From positions 2,142,501-2,206,500 of the forward strand of contig JBAMJR010000170.1 in the NCBI GenBank assembly GCA_038501785.1: 64,000 nucleotides of DNA, given 5' to 3'. The stretch is from Myoxocephalus aenaeus (lineage: Eukaryota > Chordata > Actinopteri > Perciformes > Cottidae). How positions within the stretch are numbered: position 1 is the first letter of the stretch; the number at the start of each line of letters is the position of its first letter. Both the position numbers and the translations under genes were made by a program. A model generated the notes under the pieces. It was not told the origin of the DNA. It made no database searches and saw only the letters and a program-made list of their open reading frames with translations. Positions 48,497-60,549 of the stretch are shown here, in pieces.

Positions 48497-51384
48497 GTAA
48501 TATTTATCCTCCCTCTCAGCTTTTTCCTCCTCTCTGTCAGTCTGGGCGAGCTTTTGGAGAACTCGAAACCGTGCTCGAGCTCTTCACTAAAACCTGAGAT
48601 GCTGTTTTACGATTTTATCCTCTTTTCAGATTTTGCTTTCAATGTTGTGAAATGCCATGTTTTGCTCATTTCTAGAACATGTTGAGACACTTTAACGTTT
48701 TAAAAACCTTTTTCTCATACTGTCTGTCTGAATATAACTGTATTGTCTGAAACGCTCATTTGTAGTGCATTTTGCTCGGCAACAGTCGGGTCCATGTTTA
48801 CTTCCGGTCAGCTGTCGCACACATACACTGCACCAATGAACATACTTTTGACGATTTATAGAATTAGAAAACCTCACGGCTCGTTTAATGGCGCAGTTTC
48901 TGAATATGCGCTGTGTGTGTTTCTCCAATGGATAATCTTACAGTATTTATCTAGCACTTAGACCTGCCTTTTCTAATAGAAAAACAAAGACGTCTCACTT
49001 TTTACAATGTGGGACCTTAGAGCTAAAACTCAAGAGGTATCTTTCTGGGCTGAAAAAAATCGATAAACCTGTTTAAAAAAAAAAAGCATCACAGAATAGC
49101 CTTAATGGTAGACTTTTACTCACTAACTCTTTTGCTGTGCCACATCTCACTAATGGGTCTGTCCATGCACTGGAAACTTTCCACTTCTCTATCTCTGCTT
49201 TCCTCATTGTGAACCTACTCTGCACTGATTGCTGGTGCATTCAAGGACACTTCAGTCAGCGTTGTTGCAGCTTCGTATGGCCTTTTCATGGAGGTCTGTA
49301 CTGGTGGGAATGGACTCTATATTTATTTCTGGTCCTCTGCGACTGCTGTTGACACAAAAAGATTACTTTTAAAATGGCCTCAATACAGTTCAAATTGCCT
49401 CAATTCAAATTCCACTGCTTGCATTTGTTGAGTTTAGAGGGTTTCTAAAAGTATTTATATTTAGGGCATGTCTTGTGGGTGCACGAGGAAATTGTACGAA
49501 TTACATTTTCTTGATGGCACTTTCCACAATGTGTCCTCTCACGTCTTCTCCTTTTAGCGCCTTGCAATAGATTAGAAGGACAAACACGCTGACTTAGATG
49601 TGACTTTGAGGTAATTGCCTTGTTAATCAATGTCGACAGTACATCGCCGCGCTGCTTTTTTCTCTGCTCCTCCTGGAGAATATCTTTTTGTGTGATCCAG
49701 CTAACGGCCTAGCGCTCCTCTCTTTTATCTGAAACTAACTTTAAATAGCGAGCATCATTCACATATTTGGCTAGGAAAGAGATACCAGACCGAGCCAGAG
49801 GTACTGAGAACAAGGCTGAGTGCACCAGCAGCTCAGCGATATGTCGATATGGCCGATATCTCTCGAATACGGAGGTTTTTGATATAAGCACCAAATTGCA
49901 TTTGCCTCAGAATGCAGAAAATCAGGTGCAAACGCTTTGTTACATCTTGAGCAAAGGGCTTTTATGCTCCGTGTGTTCACAGATGAGCTCCGGATGGGAT
50001 TGTCCACTTACAGTTAGTCGTGACAGTTTGAATCTTATCTGCTTTGGTTGGCATCGCTGGGCTTAACGTACCTTTTTTTTAAAAGACAAATTCACACTGG
50101 GCATTGTGTGTGTCTGTGTTTTTGTGTGCGCCTACCTGATAACTGAAGCAATGACCTCATGTTGTCGTGTTGATGCATCTTCATGGGAATGGACTGTACT
50201 GTATAAAATGCAGTTTTCTTGCAGCTTTGGAGCAGCTGGCATTTATCTCTAGATGACATCATCTCCTCAGTCGGTCTCTCAGCTGTTCCGCTACAGGAGA
50301 CGCTGTCACAAATTCACAAATTCAAACTGAGCTGTGTAATCCAACATGTCTACTCGGTGCTGTCCATCTTTGTCCTGGCTTTAGAGTGGAGTCGTTTGTA
50401 ATCGTACACGGTGCTTCAGTACGTCATACGACACCCTTTGACACTCGGCATATCAAACAGATATAGAGCGCTTTTTGTCAGCTTTGATTTGGTGTTTAAT
50501 TTCTATGCGTCTCAGGAGGAATCTTGTTCAATGATGTTTGTCTCTGCTGTGATGATTCACTCATTGCATCTCCATCTCAGCAGCGTGTCTGCAGACTTCC
50601 TAATGAGGTCAAAGCTGGGGAACAAACGCAGCGCTGATGAATTGTTCACAGCCACAGTTACTTGTTGAAGAATGAGTTCACTGTTGTTTTCATTTACAAG
50701 CTAGAAACCTTTCAGAACAAAAATTACAGGACATATTCTGGATTTTTATCTTTTTATTTACTTTTTTACAGCAAACTTAATACTTCAATATACACTGGAA
50801 TGATCAAACATCAAGAAAATATGAAGATGGGGAAATCCGCACTTTAAAAAAACATCAGCTCTGGACTAACTGGAGACTTTTTGGGTGTTTTTATTAAATA
50901 TTATCTGCAAGTGAAACCACGAGCAGCATGGTGCTTCATTTGTCTACTCTGAGAAACAGACCATAGGTATGGACTCGTATGATGTCGTTGTGTCACAGTG
51001 ATGTGAAAATAGTTACAATCTCAATTTGCACATAATATGAAATCTTCACAAAATTTAAAGTAAATGTACATTAATATATACCAGAAACATCAAAATCAGA
51101 AACTATTACAATTAATTGAAAATGTGTCCCCAAAATATACATGTAACACAAAGTAGACGATTCGATACGGTAAGAAATATCCCACCTTAAAATATTTATT
51201 AATAAATCAAGATGGATTATGGAAAAGCTATGACAAACCTCCAAAGAGACGAACCAGGAGGCTATCATAAAAACATGTAAGTAATACCCAAATGTATTTC
51301 CTAAACAAACTTGAGTAAATAAAGAGCCAATCATGTACTTAATTGAAAAGCCATATTCATAAGTTTCGAGCCATCATTGGAAAA

Positions 51385-51415
51385 ACTACCAGGCCAAAGA
51401 AACAGGCCTGGTAGT
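51385..51415. repeat. 11-bp perfect hairpin
   Basis: ACTACCAGGCC at 51385..51395 and its exact reverse complement at 51405..51415 flank a 9-nt loop. No role is apparent. Confidence 0.75.
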
Positions 51416-51543
51416 CCAAAAAAAGGTCCATCATTTGTAAAAAACAACTTCATGTATAGAATGGAGCGAATGGCAAATTGATACTTGGCCACTGGGAACA
51501 CAGGGATTCACAGGCAGGCGTGAGATTGAATTATTTTTACTTT

Positions 51544-51718
51544 ATTTGTAGAGCACATTTCAACAACAAGGCGATTCAAAGTGCTTCACATGAAACCATT
51601 AAAAGCATCAAAACATAATGCAGAAGAAAACAAGATTTAAAAACAATTAAGGACATTCATTAAAACATTAAAAAAAAGTTAAAAAGCAACAAAAAAATTG
51701 AATAAAAGTTGCAGTGCA
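51544..51718. repeat. Dispersed repeat, copy 2 of 2 (retroposon tail-like)
   Basis: Second copy of the element at 5597..5750, sharing TTTGTAGAGCACAT, AAGGCGATTCAAAGTGCTTC, CATCAAAACATAATGCAGAA and GTTGCAGTGCA in the same order and strand. The A-rich middle is a little longer here. Confidence 0.78.
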
Positions 51719-54700
51719 AAGGGCACTTTAAATGGTGAATTAATGTGCATGGACCTTTTTTTTTTTTTTTAGAGAAGCATGTAAACATGAATATAGTTCA
51801 AAAGAAGAGCCGCATCTAAAATAGATTCTTGCACTTCATTCCAAAATGCTGGATAATCCTCTCGAACCTTAACCTTGGGCGTTGGGAGCCTTCTGTTGTT
51901 CCCCTGAGCTCACCCCGAACTTTAAGGGGAAAGGTTCAACAACTAATGTGTCCTCTTCAGGTAACGCAGGGTAGTCGGGGACATCTGGCAACGCACATCA
52001 TGTCAATCGAGGGCCCGGGGTAAAAAGAGACATCTAATAATTATGCAGGACCTGCTTTGAACTCCCTAGGCCTAAAGTAATCAATCAGGGAGGGCATATA
52101 TCTGGGCAAAATCTGGCTGCAGGGTCACTGTGGTGCGGTGCCATCCGGATAGAAACGGAGTCCGCGTTAGCAAGACGAGAAAAAGACGATTGTAGAGTTA
52201 GAAGTCTGTGGTTCTCTAGAAAAGACCCGCCTGTTGTTTTCCTCAAACCGTTTGTCAGGAATACCTGGAGTCAGCTGCTCGAGACGAGCCGTTATATTTA
52301 TACTCACGCAGCATAACTTCACACGGGAAGTGTGAAATATTCTCGTGGAAATCTTATTCCAACAAATGTTTATTACAGCAGGGTTAAAGAGAAAAAGATA
52401 CAACTGATCCAAAAAAGACAATCCGGGTAAGTAGAGAAATATTTAAAACATTTTAATGTATCGTAGATTGTGCTATTTTGAAAAGACTTTTGTTTTTATC
52501 GACTAAAAGTGATGCATTTGTGGACATTCTGAAAACACAGAATGTGAATGGATATAAAAAAAAATACAAAAGTAATCTTAAATCATCATTTATTTATTTT
52601 TTTCAAGCGCTTTCAATCACATGACTGATGTGCAGATGTATCTAACGGGAGCAAAAATAAAGTTTAAAAATCAATCATTCGGAACAAAGGATTAAAGTGT
52701 ACAAATCATTGCAATAATTTATTTACTGTATTTCTTTATTCATAAATATCTTGCTCAATACCTTAATTTACAAAGAAATAGTTTGAATACAGGTAGTGAA
52801 TACATCACATATATGGTTAAAAAAAACAAAGCATAGAAGCATAAAATCTAACGTGCGTGAACGTTAATACTGTCCTCTCAGACAACAGATTGTTAAAGTA
52901 TTGACAGGCGTAACACTCTGTCTGATGGACGCTTAACAGTATGTTGAGTCAAAACTCCAAACAAGATTAGTCCATGGTGAGGACATCACCTCATCAAAAA
53001 GTTAAACTGGTATCAAGCCCTCTTTGCGAGCAGATTTGCCTCATAGGGCCTCGTCTCTTACCAGCTGCTGCATGTTGCTCACATCCACTTGTCACAAACT
53101 CCCACTTATTGCATGAATAGGGTCAGTAATCCCACGATAAGCTCTTTTCTTCAGACGGGTTTTTATAAAGCAAACATTGATTCATTCACGTGTGCCTGGT
53201 TGTCCAGTTTATACACAATTATGTCCAAAGATACCATGGATTTTGCCTTTTTTTGTTTTGTTTTGTTTTATTTGCGGTAGTTCATGTTCAGCTACGAGTT
53301 ACTAGTACTCGTGGAAAGTCTGTCTGTGGAAAAGGTGTTTCCAATTCAGTCATTTAAGTTATTTTCACTTCACTGGAATTGATTTAAATAAAAAGTGTTG
53401 TAGTGCCAGTTCCTGTTTGTTTGATGAACACCATGTATTGGAGCATGTTAAGGTAAATCTAAAGCAACATCCCCAAAAAATACAACAGAAGTCAGAATTC
53501 TGTTAATTTGAGACATTTGTTCTTATTTAAGTTGTGATGAGCTTAGTCTTTGGATTCTTATTTACTGAAAAAATCGTATATTCTAATTATTGTTTGCACA
53601 GTGTTTTTAGCACAGCCTCAACAGTATGCCACGCTGCATTTCACTGCACATATTTTAACTTAAAGAGGCTGAACTGACCTTCCTTACACCTGTCTTTAAT
53701 TGGAATAGGTGTAAATAAGCAACAATATCAGACTTTAGGTCCTTTGTGGAAATGGATTCGCTCCTTTCCCCATGCACTGCCCACTTTTAGTTTATGAAAT
53801 AAAAAAGTGAAAATTGTGTTTCCACATATCTCCATAGATTTAATGTTACTATGACTTCTGTTTTCTTTACAAAAACGTATTAATCCTCATGGAAATATCT
53901 ACTTTCTACAGCAGCAGTATATAACTCATGATATTAGTTGTAAATATTTGTAAATGTATTATAATTACCCATATGTAGTACAAGACATAGATATAATCAT
54001 TTAACAGTTAGGAAGTTATCAATACATTTTCAAGAGCAGAGGTAAACTCGTTATTGCGACCTAATCACCAACAAGCTTTTATATGTAATTTTAGATGTTT
54101 TAAATCATATTATGACTAGTCAGTTATTTATGTATTATAGCATACTGAGTACAACACAAAACAGTTAATACACCGGTAAGATGCACTGAGATGAATCACA
54201 TGTAATATTCTTTATGAGGTATTTTACATCAGCACAAACTATATAGATGTGATATTTGAATTTCTGATAGCTTTGGCATTTTTTCATTGGGCAAAATGCT
54301 TAATAATTTTGTGAAAATTTAATAAAAGGTCATTTTCAGCAGATACAGTAGTATAACTAGTATCAGTAACTTGAGCTTGAACTAAAGATGATTATAAATC
54401 AGGTTTGACCAATTGAACTGTTACCTGTTGAATAAAATGGGAAAAAAGCAGTAAATAAAAGTGACATTTAATAAACTGTAAAAATGCAGCACAGGTTGTA
54501 CAGTCAAAATGAATGCCATTGCATTGTTACAGTGTTACACATGTTTACTAAACTGGGAAAACAAACATACTATTTAAAAAATATATTAAAATCAACTACC
54601 TTTGAGGTCAATCTCTGTAAATGTAGGGCGTTTAATATGAAACTTATGTATCCACATATTCACTGCTATAATCTAGTTAAAGTAAAAGACAATTCTTATT

Positions 54701-55599
54701 TTTTATAAAGGAAGTCTATATGTAATGGGGACCAGTGATTTAAAAACTGTAAATAGAAGGAAAATAAGTTAATATTTTATTGATTTTAAATGCTGCCTTG
54801 GGCTAAAAGTTATAAGGACGGGGGCCTCTATTTGAATACTTCATACATAGTGATATAATTAACTTAGCAAAGCCCTCTTGTCACTTCCAAGCCATTGATG
54901 CCTGTGTTTTATCTTTTATATATTTATTTAACGTCTTATATCTTTATTGAATGTCTTGTTTAAAATCAGTAATGTCTTTTTACCTTGTTGTTGCCTAACT
55001 GACTGAGTCGGCAACTTAATTTCATTATATCTTTTTACGATGACGAGAAACATCCTTCTCATTTGCGAAGTTGTATACCACTGTATGTGTAAATCATATT
55101 AATAAGAATGCAAAGTTGTGAAATATGATCACGGTCTTCAAAATGTGTTGACTTTTATAGTCAACGGTCTACAAGAGAACCCTTTTTTTTATACAGATTT
55201 CTTCATAATCCTGAACACCAATTATATTGATTGTCTTTTCTGAAAGACGTGATGTAAGCGTGTAGACCGGCTGCAATTCAAAGAGTTCAGATAAGTACAA
55301 GCAGCAGGGATTTTAAAGCCAACTCTGCACACGCATCTTTACTCAGACTTTGCCATGTGTTCAAGTCTTGCTTCTGACCATCCGTGATCCATTAGCCAGC
55401 AGGAAGTTTTGGGTTGTGGTTTTGGTCATTTTAAGAAGATTACAGGTGCCCGTGTGGTCAAACCCAAAACGTGTCTTAAATCATCTTTACAGAAGACTGC
55501 AGAAACAAACGAATATTCTGATTTGTGAAGTATTTGGCCTGAATTGCAAAAGTGCGAAACTGCAGCAATTTAGATAAACTTTTAAATTTACCTCAAATA

Positions 55600-55760
55600 C
55601 ATTCAAGATATTTGTATTGTCACATGCACGGATAACAGACAGTTACTCCGTACAATGAAACACAGAATTACAATAAACTTAAGGTGAAAAAACATTGCTA
55701 TAAATATATAAAATAAGGCACAAAAATATGACAACAGTATTGCACAATGAATGAAACGAT
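55600..55760 (-). repeat. Possible retroposon tail
   Basis: The phrases TGTATTGTCACATGCACGGA and CAGTTACTCCGTACAATGAA followed by A-rich sequence resemble the 3' end of a common teleost retroposon type on the minus strand. Single copy; the assignment is from memory. Confidence 0.4.
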
Positions 55761-57823
55761 GCTTTTACATTAAACTTGTTATTCATGTACCTCATCTTAC
55801 CATTGGATTTCTTGATTTATATAGTAATCTTGAGTCGTATATAATAGTATGTATATCATTTATTTGTAATCATTTTATTCTTCAGAGAATTAATTACGTC
55901 TAAGTATGTGATTATTTCTTTGATCCTCAATAATCGGTTTGTAGCTCTCTCTCTGCATGCTTCTGGAAATATATAACAAAATTATACTCACATTCACAAC
56001 TTAAACCTCCAATGTCAGAGCTTATGCGAATTTGGGGATTCTTAATTGTCACCAATATTATACATATTATAGTAAGGCAACACATCATTTTTTCCTATTA
56101 CTTCTTCTCTTTATAATATATCTAAAATATTGACGCTGAACGGTCCAGTCTGATTGGTTGGTAATTCAAAGGTTACTAGAATGGACTCCCTTTCAGCCAG
56201 CAGTCTCTGCAATCATCCAAATCTTCTCTGAGTGCCAATATAGGGCTTTGTATGTTTTTATTCTATAAATGTATACTGTAATTTCCACATATTCTTACAG
56301 TGATGAAAACAATATTGAAGCATTTATGATAATCAGTAGAATACCTATATACTTGTTTAAACGTCAGAGACAGTACTTGTAATAATGAAAAGTGAAAGCA
56401 TCCATATCACTTAATGAGATAATAATCACAATGAACAGGCTAGTTAAATTAGTTTGGTCCAATACTAACATTAATATTATACAAAATGTGAAGTTAACAC
56501 AAAAAAAGCATTCAAAAGCATTTAATTTTTTTAATCTGAAGGTTTTTATTTCATGTTTATTTTATTAAAAGCATTTGTCAGAACCCTTTTTTTAATACAA
56601 CAACCTGTTGTGGGTAAGTTTAGGGAACATTGTTACATTATTGAAGAAGGCATTAATAATCACAGTAGATACACAACCTCGCCATAAGGCTGATCCTGTT
56701 TTTATTGAACAGGAAGCCGCTCAATACGGTCTTGGATAATAGATCTATTATCTGAACCAGCTCATGCAATGTGTCACTCAGTGTGTTGCTCGCGTGTCTC
56801 ACATTGTGGGGAAACATTGATTTTTTATTTTTTTTGTTAAGTCTTACTTATTTTTTATATACTTTTATATTAGGATTTCAGTATAAAACATAGAAAATAT
56901 TATACTTCAATACCTCCATATATTTCAAGAATACAATACTTAACATGCATTTGAGTTTGCATTGTTTTTTACCTTATTAAATATAAATATTTATGAACTA
57001 ATTATAGCGCAGACATTTAGATTTCATTATATGCATCTTACGAACAATATCGGATAAATACAATTATAGTTTATTCTCTGATTTGATTTGCCCATGAATT
57101 TAGATAGCTAGTTTTATTTGAGTATGTACGTATGTTAAAGTGTTAATGGTTAAAAAAAAAAAAGGAAACTTTAAAATCGTGGTTATCTTCTTAGCGTTAT
57201 AACATTCACCAATTAGTTGGCCGGCCGGAGTAATCATATGTCAACGACCTGAACGAGCTACGGATTCAGTTCAAAATACCCATAGGATGAGTGAGGGGTT
57301 AAATTACAAAGGTTCAAAGGTTAAATGGTTAGGAAAGGTATCGTAATGAAGATAACTATCAATTCTTACAGACGTGAGAACCCTCGTTTAAAAAAAGGCA
57401 TTTCAAATAAAGTTTAACTTTTAGCTTCTCTTTTTTTTTTTACAGTAGTTTCCCAGTCATAGTTATTAGATGTAGGTGCAACTTGCAAGGTCTTAATCTG
57501 TGACATCGCCACTGTGAGGATTTGTGGAGTGTAAGATTAGCGCTCTACGTCGTCATAAATCTCTGCTTCCCAATTCGGCCGTGTGGTGGCGGGTGGGGCA
57601 ATTGAGAGGTGTAGTCTGCGGATTTGGTGGCTAAAACGTTTGTGCGTCGACCTCAAAGAAGTTTTTTTATTAATTTGTATCCAGACCAGGAAACTTGTCA
57701 TCGTCACGTTCGCGTGACTTGTTGCTCTCTTTTTATTTTTGGACCAGATTTTTTTTTAATACATTTTTAAGAACCTGTCAAGATTTTTGCACAGGAGCAA
57801 AAAGTTCCCCCATAACTTTTTTT

Positions 57824-57853
57824 ATGGTGCTCTGCTGTGGCTCTCCAAGATGA
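57824..57853 (+). promoter_or_regulatory. thrb: Upstream ORF overlapping the TRbeta2 start (ATGA)
   Basis: ATG at 57824 opens a 9-codon frame (MVLCCGSPR) whose TGA at 57851..57853 overlaps the TRbeta2 ATG at 57850..57852 as ATGA. Such stop-start overlap permits termination-coupled reinitiation in some eukaryotic and viral mRNAs, or could simply lower translation of the main frame. Whether the ATG is in the mRNA depends on the unknown transcription start. Confidence 0.5.
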
Positions 57854-58180
57854 ACTACTGCATACCAGACATGTACGAGATGCCCCACTCGGGGATGGGA
57901 GGCTACGCGGTGCCGGGCGGCGGGGAACACTGCATGTACTCGGGCGAGGGACCCGGGTACTGTGAACCTCAGCCTCTGCACCATCCGCCTCTCATGGACC
58001 AGCCGTGGCCGCCCGGCCAGCACTACTCCTGCTCCTACGCGGGCGGCTCGCCTGCTTTTAAGAGCGAGTTTTGCAGCATGGAGATCCCTCTTAGTCATTT
58101 CCACCACCAGCCTGAATATTTCCCTGAGATCAAACCTGACTTCTCACACCTGCAGTGGATGCAGGAGGTGCACAAGAAAG
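57850..58180 (+). CDS. thrb: Thyroid hormone receptor beta, TRbeta2-specific first coding exon
   Basis: This exon encodes residues 1-110 of the TRbeta2 isoform, a nuclear receptor that in vertebrates is expressed mainly in cone photoreceptors, pituitary and inner ear and is needed for long-wavelength cone identity. The start MNYCIPDMYEM matches the MNYC start typical of vertebrate TRbeta2. The A/B region is rich in Gly, Pro, Tyr and His (for example GEGPGYCEPQPLHHPPLMD) and ends FSHLQWMQEVHKK. The exon ends AAAG/GTACGG in phase 1, and the G joins GG at 59124 to form Gly111. The frame is open upstream with no in-frame stop for at least 60 nt, so the start choice rests on MNYC homology and the A at -3. 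The Gly-Pro-rich composition fits a disordered activation region. Confidence 0.93.
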
Positions 58181-59123
58181 GTACGGCGTCTGGGTTGTGC
58201 TTGTTCACGTTTTCTTGGTGAAAGTGTATTTTTATGGTTTATGATTGTTTCCGTTGTTTTGCGGTTGTGTCTTTTGGATCGCGTGGAAGGGAACATGTCT
58301 TTTCGTATATGAAGAATGCGTTTGGTAATTAGTGATAACTCCTCGATCAATGAATAAATGATGTCTGGGTTTTTTCGAATTAAGTCTGACTCGCGCAAAT
58401 CCAAGACTTAAGGCATCCTGTGGCGGCAAGTCTTTGAGCGGGACTCGGTGCATCTGATGCTCAGAGTGTTTGACGGAGGCGGGCAGGGGTTCCTTATTGA
58501 TTGATGGTGAGGCGACAGAAGGCTGGTGCGAGATTCTTGGCAAACCCCAAAAGGTTATTGATCTGTTTGTTATCTTCGGTCCTTGAGTCTGCCAGAGGTC
58601 AACACATTGATCTCATTAAGCCGAAAGCCGAATCTTGAAACCGGACCAGGTGTTAAGTTAGTTAGTTAGTTAATTAACGGCGCTATCTCAGGAAGCCTCC
58701 GCTGATCAGATATTAGGTGTCGTACGGATGGACTTAACCTCTCTTCAAAGACAGTCGTCTAATATTAAATCTTCTTCGTGTGCGACTTTTCGAAGCCGCA
58801 CCTGCGTGTTACAAATGGAAACAAAAGGGAAAAGTTGAAATACTTGTGTGTATATACACAGGATGTATAAGAAAGAGAGCGAAGCAAAACATAAACTAAT
58901 ATTATTGTTGATTTAAAAAAAAGTCATCATTATTAAAATTATCTCTTAATTTACCAGTTAATTTGTGGTCTACATCATCTAGTTGAAAACATGTGATCAT
59001 ATGAGACACCCCAGCCTTTTGAAAAGCACAATAGTCGTGAAAAATAGTTGAGACTCTTTTTTCTTTTTCTTCTCCTCCTCCTCCAATAAAATCTGATATT
59101 AATCATTTGTTTCTCTTCTCCAG
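58181..59123 (+). other. thrb: thrb TRbeta2 intron 1
   Basis: 943-bp intron, donor GTACGG, acceptor TTCTCTTCTCCAG. In mouse an intronic control region downstream of the TRbeta2 exon directs tissue-specific expression, so this short intron is the obvious place to look for an equivalent. No specific motif can be confirmed from this sequence alone. It includes a short TTAG tetranucleotide repeat near 58656..58670. Confidence 0.75.
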
Positions 59124-59224
59124 GGTACATTCCAAGTTACCTAGACAAGGATGAGCTCTGTGTAGTGTGCGGGGACAAAGCCACGGGTTACCACTATCGC
59201 TGCATTACCTGTGAAGGTTGCAAG
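59124..59224 (+). CDS. thrb: Thyroid hormone receptor beta, shared exon: first zinc finger
   Basis: This is the first exon common to TRbeta1 and TRbeta2. It codes GYIPSYLDKDEL and then the first C4 zinc module, CVVCGDKATGYHYRCITCEG CK, with zinc ligands C123, C126, C140 and C143 (TRbeta2 numbering). It ends in the P-box (CEGCK, completed by GFF in the next exon), the helix that reads the AGGTCA half-site in the major groove. The acceptor is TTCTCCAG and the donor AAG/GTAACA, phase 0. Splitting between the two zinc fingers is the usual nuclear-receptor gene structure. The sequence is nearly invariant across vertebrate TRs. Confidence 0.97.
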
Positions 59225-59318
59225 GTAACACAAAGCGGGTCTCCATTGTGAATTCAGAGCCTGTCTTTTTCTTTTTTTTTTCACGGCCTTTCTGAGCGTG
59301 TGCCTGTCTGCTCTCCAG
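59225..59318 (+). other. thrb: thrb short intron between the zinc-finger exons
   Basis: A 94-bp intron (GTAACA...CTCTCCAG). Retention would reach a stop after eight codons (VTQSGSPL then TGA), so a retained form would truncate the protein between the zinc fingers. Confidence 0.9.
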
Positions 59319-59466
59319 GGTTTCTTCAGGCGGACGATCCAGAAGAACCTCAACCCGACCTACGCCTGCAAGTACGAGGGGAAGTGCGTCATCGACAAAG
59401 TGACCAGGAACCAGTGCCAGGAATGTCGCTTCAAGAAGTGCATCGTGGTGGGAATGGCAACCGACC
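59319..59466 (+). CDS. thrb: Thyroid hormone receptor beta, shared exon: second zinc finger
   Basis: Residues 145-193 (TRbeta2 numbering) plus one base. The exon begins GFFRRTIQKNLNPTYAC, completing the P-box helix, then gives the second C4 module with C161, C167, C177 and C180, and the D-box region KYEGK between its first two cysteines, which contributes to dimerisation on DR4 elements. It ends CIVVGMATD and the C of the next Leu codon. The donor is GACC/GTAAGT. Many TRs have Ala or Phe where this one has the first Val of CIVV, a minor lineage difference. Confidence 0.97.
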
Positions 59467-60227
59467 GTAAGTCCGAGATGTTGTGTATGCGTCTTCTCCT
59501 GTTTGTTTGTTTGTTTGTTTGTTTCTGTTGATGTGTCAACCGGGCCAGAGACCGCGGAGAAAATGTGCCTTTTGATATATTTTAATGCATCATGTTTTTT
59601 TTTTATTTTGGCCAAAATAAATATTGTGCTTACTGTGCACATTACAGCTTAAATTAAGTCTATTAATTAATTCGTTTTTTATTATATTTCTTAAATTATT
59701 TTTTCATTAATCATTTCATTCAAATATTCTGCTGGCTCCAGCTTGTCAAACGATGCTTTTCTCTGGCATGTATGGCAGTAAACTGCTCATCTTTGGACTT
59801 ATCCATATAAATCAAGAAGAGAGGAAACTGCGATTATCATTATTTTCTATATAATTATTAACAGGTCAATTTTCGAGATTAATTTACAGGTGAATCAATG
59901 ATGAAAACAGTCATATTTGCAGCCTTAGTATAAAAAGTGGAGAGGAGCACTGTGCTATAGTAAAGGTTTAAGCCGTTTCTTTGGGCATTTTGTCACTTTC
60001 TTTACCATAAAAACCTTCGGAAAACCATTGGAATCCTTTGTAAATGAAATAAAGTTCACCAGACTCGACTCATTGATTGTTATGCTGACTGACTACTAAG
60101 AGTACCATGTTTGATGCAAGTTTTTTTGTTAATCTCTGCCTGTTTTGGGATTTTTAATTTAAGCTATGTCACAAACGCATCGTTCCCCATCATTTCCCCG
60201 TCTCCTCTAATTGTCCCCTCCCTCCAG
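59467..60227 (+). other. thrb: thrb intron after the second zinc finger
   Basis: 761-bp AT-rich intron, donor GTAAGT, acceptor CCCCTCCCTCCAG. It includes a TTTG tetranucleotide run near 59501..59524. Nothing else was identified. Confidence 0.85.
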
Positions 60228-60433
60228 TGGTGTTGGACGACAGCAAGAGGCTCGCCAAGCGGAAGCTCATCGAGGAGAACCGGGAGCGTCGTCGGAAAGA
60301 GGAACAGCAGAAGACGGTGTTGGACCGCCAGGAGCCCACCCAGGAGGAGTGGGACCTCATCCGTATGGTGACTGAGGCCCATATGGCCACGAACGCGCAG
60401 GGCAACCACTGGAAGCAGAAGCGAAAATTTCTG
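60228..60433 (+). CDS. thrb: Thyroid hormone receptor beta, shared exon: C-terminal extension and hinge
   Basis: Residues 194-262 (TRbeta2 numbering). LVLDDSKRLAKRKLIEENRE forms the C-terminal extension of the DNA-binding domain (T- and A-box), followed by the basic cluster RRRKEEQQ, which holds nuclear-localisation information in TRs. The rest, EEWDLIRMVTEAHMATNAQG and NHWKQKRKFL, is the hinge and first helix leading into the ligand-binding domain. The 206-nt size fits the vertebrate pattern. The acceptor is CCTCCAG, and the donor CTG/GTGAGA leaves phase 0, so the next exon can be either the 27-nt mini-exon or the exon at 61932 without a frame change. Confidence 0.97.
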
Positions 60434-60513
60434 GTGAGACTCCCTCCTCCTCCCTTCCGTCTCACCACAGCCTTCGTTGTATTGATTACCCTGCCTCATC
60501 CAAACCACCCCGA

Positions 60514-60517
60514 CCTC

Positions 60518-60540
<23 letters not shown>
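60514..60540. repeat. (CCT)9 microsatellite
   Basis: Pure CCT triplets leading into a C-run, about 80 bp after the donor of the hinge exon. A pyrimidine-rich site of this kind could bind PTB-type proteins; that is speculative. Confidence 0.9.

Positions 60541-60549
<9 letters not shown>

Larger units (their letters stand above)
48497..57849 (+). other. thrb: thrb TRbeta1 long intron; includes upstream region of the TRbeta2 exon
   Basis: For TRbeta1 transcripts this is the first part of a long intron; for TRbeta2 its 3' end is promoter and 5' leader. The part from about 52.4 to 57.5 kb is markedly AT-rich and has no recognisable gene. One dispersed repeat (51.5 kb) and a possible retroposon tail (55.6 kb) lie inside. 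No clear TATA box could be placed before the TRbeta2 exon. Retina and pituitary regulatory elements would be expected near here from mammalian knowledge, but none can be pointed out from sequence alone. Confidence 0.65.

Noticed and set aside
48479..48685. 68-codon frame beginning MRPFKMVIF with a signal-peptide-like start
   Set aside because: It overlaps the TRbeta1 coding exon in another frame and continues into the intron; the phase-1 exon joining to the DNA-binding exon explains the locus better.
57787..57849. N-terminal extension of the TRbeta2 frame upstream of MNYC
   Set aside because: The frame is open but has no ATG, and the MNYC start matches the known TRbeta2 N-terminus.
57778..58107. 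109-codon minus-strand frame across the TRbeta2 exon
   Set aside because: Antisense shadow of the GC-rich TRbeta2 coding exon.
59205..59642. 145-codon minus-strand frame opposite the zinc-finger exons
   Set aside because: Antisense of conserved thrb exons and low-complexity intron; no independent support.
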